Below, one piece after another: positions 62,163-64,000 of a DNA stretch of 64,000 bases (position 1 is its first letter; every line of letters starts with the position of its first letter). A program made the translations under genes and the position numbers. The stretch is from RYN-230 sp036509255 (GTDB lineage Bacteria; Actinomycetota; Actinomycetes; Streptosporangiales; Streptosporangiaceae), in the NCBI GenBank assembly GCA_036509255.1, contig DATCFY010000205.1, positions 1-64,000 on the forward strand, written 5' to 3'. A model generated the notes under the pieces. The model had not been told where the DNA came from. It was given only the letters and a program-made list of their open reading frames with translations, and did no database searches.

Positions 62163-63284
62163 ATGCCAGCCCCCGGTTCCCCGGGTCAGCCGCCCTCGCC
62201 TGGGCCGTCTCAGCCGCCGCCCGGTGCCCGGCCCCGCAGGCCGTCCGACGGGCCGACACGCGGCGCTGATCAGCCACCCGTCGTCCAGCGGCTTATCGTC
62301 CGGTACGCTAAAAGAAGCAGGATGCGATTCGCCAGTCACAGAGACATCGCGCGGGCCGTTGAGCGCGGGGTACGCCGGGCACGACTGCCCATTGCGTACT
62401 CGGCGGGATTTACGCCCCATCCGAAGATCTCTTACGCTGGTGCGGCCCCGACGGGGACGGCGAGTGAAGCTGAGTACCTGGAGATTTCGCTGACGGCAGT
62501 GTGCGTCGTCTCGGAAGTACGGGACCAGCTCAATGCGGCCCTGCCGGACGGGATTGATGTGATAGACGTGACCGAGGAAGCCAGTTCCCTAGGCGCCAAG
62601 ACGTTCGAGGCGTCCGGGTGGGAAGTGGCCCTCCCCGGGATCGGGCGAGATGAGGCTGCAGCGGCGGCCGAGGCGTTCCTCGCTCAGGACAGTGTGGAGG
62701 TCGAGCGCCTGACCAGCAAAGGAATGCGGCGGATGGACGCTCGCGCCGCAGTGGTCACGTTGCAGGCCGACTGGCGGGCCGCGGAAGAGCGGAACGCCGG
62801 GTATGCGATACTTCGAATGGTTGTTCGGCACCTGACACCTGCCGTGCGACCCGATGACATCCTGACTGCACTTCGCCGTGTGGCTGGGCTGGTGCCTTCG
62901 TCACCGCCGCTGGTGACCCGGCTGGCACAAGGACCGCTGGTGGCAGTAGCTGCCGAAGCCGGGCCCGCGGGGCAGAACGCCCCCGCCGGGCTTGCCGAGG
63001 ATTGGGCGTCCCCTGAGGCGGTACCCCCGTTGCACGGGGTCCCGCCGCTCGGGTCCCAGTCCACCGGACAGAGCGCGGCGCAGGAACATGTTGAGACAAC
63101 GCGCCCGGGAGCGCGGCCGGCCACGCTGGCTGACGCGATCCCCGTGAGCGCGTACGACCAGCTCCCGCGCGGAGCGGAGGGTTCCGAGCGAACCCACGCG
63201 CCCGGGAGCCTGACGGGAGATAGCCCGGATGCTCGAAACCGAGCTGAACGATTCACAGCAGAACGAGACAGCGCACGACGGTGA
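62163..63284 (+). CDS. TIGR03936 / DUF2344 radical SAM-associated protein
   Basis: 373 residues, ATG directly after the previous stop. A Pro-rich 40-residue N-terminus (the family core starts LIVRYAKRSRMRFASHRD) is followed by IAYSAGFTPHPKISYAGAAPTGTASEAEYLEI, the family hallmark. The last about 100 residues are disordered. It is always paired with the radical SAM gene. The Rne gene starts inside its 3' end, in another frame. Confidence 0.88.
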   Translation: MPAPGSPGQPPSPGPSQPPPGARPRRPSDGPTRGADQPPVVQRLIVRYAKRSRMRFASHRDIARAVERGVRRARLPIAYSAGFTPHPKISYAGAAPTGTASEAEYLEISLTAVCVVSEVRDQLNAALPDGIDVIDVTEEASSLGAKTFEASGWEVALPGIGRDEAAAAAEAFLAQDSVEVERLTSKGMRRMDARAAVVTLQADWRAAEERNAGYAILRMVVRHLTPAVRPDDILTALRRVAGLVPSSPPLVTRLAQGPLVAVAAEAGPAGQNAPAGLAEDWASPEAVPPLHGVPPLGSQSTGQSAAQEHVETTRPGARPATLADAIPVSAYDQLPRGAEGSERTHAPGSLTGDSPDARNRAERFTAERDSARR

Positions 63285-64000
63285 CAGTGACGGAGGTGCA
63301 GGGCCGTCCGGCCTAGCCGGAACGGCTAGCGTAAGCGACGTCGGCGGTACCGCTGGTGGCACTGACCCTGCTGCCAGCGGCGAATCGTCGACCTCCCAGC
63401 GCCGCACCCGCAGGCCCCGCCGGGCCGCGACCCGGGACGCCGGGCCGCCTGCTGAGGCCCCTCCGCCTTCGCCCGCCCCGGTGACCACGAGCGCTGCGGC
63501 TGCGAGTGGCGCATCCGCGAGTGCGGCGCCGCCGGCGAGCGCGCCCATCGCGACCACCGTTGCTTCCTCACCCGCGGCGACCCCGGTCGTGCCCCCGGCG
63601 CCTGCCACCCCCGGCGGGTCCGGGTCCGTGCCGCAGGCCACGTTCCAGCCGCCGCCCGTCATCTTCCAGCCGCCGGCCGCCGGTGAGCCCGCCGCTGACC
63701 GCAGCCGGGTGCGGGACGAGCCAGCCAGCGAGGACACCGGGCCGGACGAGCCGTCCGGCGACGCTGCCCCCGAAGGATCATCGCGCCGGCGTCGCCGCCG
63801 GGGCGGCCGGTCCCGGGGCCATGACGCGGACGGCGAGACTCCCGGCGAGGACACCGAGGACGGGGACTCCGCCCCGGCCCGGAGCAGGCGCGAGCCCGCT
63901 GAGCGCGGCGGCAAGTCCGCCGAGGGCAATCACGACGACGGCAAGCCCGGCGAGGGCAGGCGGGCCCGGGGTAAGCAGGCCCAGGCCAATCAGGCTGAGG
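63229..64000 (+). CDS. rne: Ribonuclease E/G, N-terminal disordered region (partial)
   Basis: An open frame from the ATG at 63229 (MLETELNDSQQNETAHDG) runs to the window end without a stop, at least 257 residues. It overlaps the DUF2344 gene by 56 bp. The visible part is the disordered N-terminal arm: Ala/Pro/Ser-rich, with basic patches SQRRTRRPRRAA and SSRRRRRRGGRSRGHD and acidic stretches, as in Streptomyces RNase E. The catalytic S1/RNase H part lies beyond the window. Identification rests on the start sequence and on synteny after DUF2344. Confidence 0.82.
   Translation, partial: MLETELNDSQQNETAHDGDSDGGAGPSGLAGTASVSDVGGTAGGTDPAASGESSTSQRRTRRPRRAATRDAGPPAEAPPPSPAPVTTSAAAASGASASAAPPASAPIATTVASSPAATPVVPPAPATPGGSGSVPQATFQPPPVIFQPPAAGEPAADRSRVRDEPASEDTGPDEPSGDAAPEGSSRRRRRRGGRSRGHDADGETPGEDTEDGDSAPARSRREPAERGGKSAEGNHDDGKPGEGRRARGKQAQANQAE

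Overview
The window is a 64 kb piece of a very GC-rich actinobacterial chromosome. The run tig-clpP1-clpP2-clpX-valS-folC-DUF4233-ndk-mreB-mreC-mreD-mrdA-rodA-B12/radical SAM-DUF2344-rne is the actinobacterial house-keeping order. The mre/mrd/rod morphogenesis block, the MalT-like LuxR regulator and the many small stress/membrane families point to a filamentous actinomycete, probably Streptosporangiales or a near relative (inference from gene content only).

Layout. 1-1085 is the end of an integrated element: a tyrosine integrase running off the left edge, with an N-terminal frameshift, next to the 3' half of a tRNA-Pro(UGG) that probably marks an attachment site. 1086-10632 holds an ECF sigma factor with a membrane partner, and a four-gene MacB/FtsX-type ABC operon (ATPase, permease, permease, ATPase). 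The sigma gene and the ABC operon start from an almost identical duplicated 72-bp leader that includes the first six codons. 10830-41400 is an accessory region rich in stress, envelope and redox genes: a hydrolase, DUF6458, GAP, RDD, DUF7144, a K+ channel, carboxymuconolactone decarboxylase-like, SHOCT, DUF1269, STAS, two GH15 enzymes, DUF2252, DUF389, a cyclase, a 2-hydroxyacid dehydrogenase, NDH-2, Zwf, CydAB, a GMC oxidoreductase, a lipoprotein, a large LuxR regulator and HdeD. 41704-64000 is the conserved core: proteostasis (Tig, ClpP1P2, ClpX), ValS/FolC, then rod-shape and lateral-wall genes, then the radical SAM pair and the start of RNase E/G. An orphan histidine-kinase-like gene sits antisense inside this block.

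The main new observation is a short inverted repeat, TCAYCC-N5-GGGTGA (17 bp, half-sites one helical turn apart). It occurs eight times (five exact, three with one mismatch), always between genes and always in the 12-41.5 kb stress region: next to DUF6458/membrane protein, DUF7144, channel/CMD, DUF1269, GH15/DUF2252, small membrane protein/GMC, the LuxR regulator and HdeD. Five of the eight lie between divergent genes. This looks like the operator of an undescribed regulon that ties these otherwise unconnected families together. Weaker matches sit before zwf and again before the GMC gene.

Other points of interest are an ABC ATPase with an AbrB-like tail, an RDD protein with about ten tandem nonapeptides, MreD with a long basic repeat-bearing tail, a histidine kinase lacking key ATP-binding residues, DUF2252 with a histone-H1-like tail, perfect palindromes at gene ends, and two arrays of about 25-bp tandem repeats before cydA and the LuxR gene. 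No rRNA, complete tRNA, CRISPR array or intact insertion sequence was seen.
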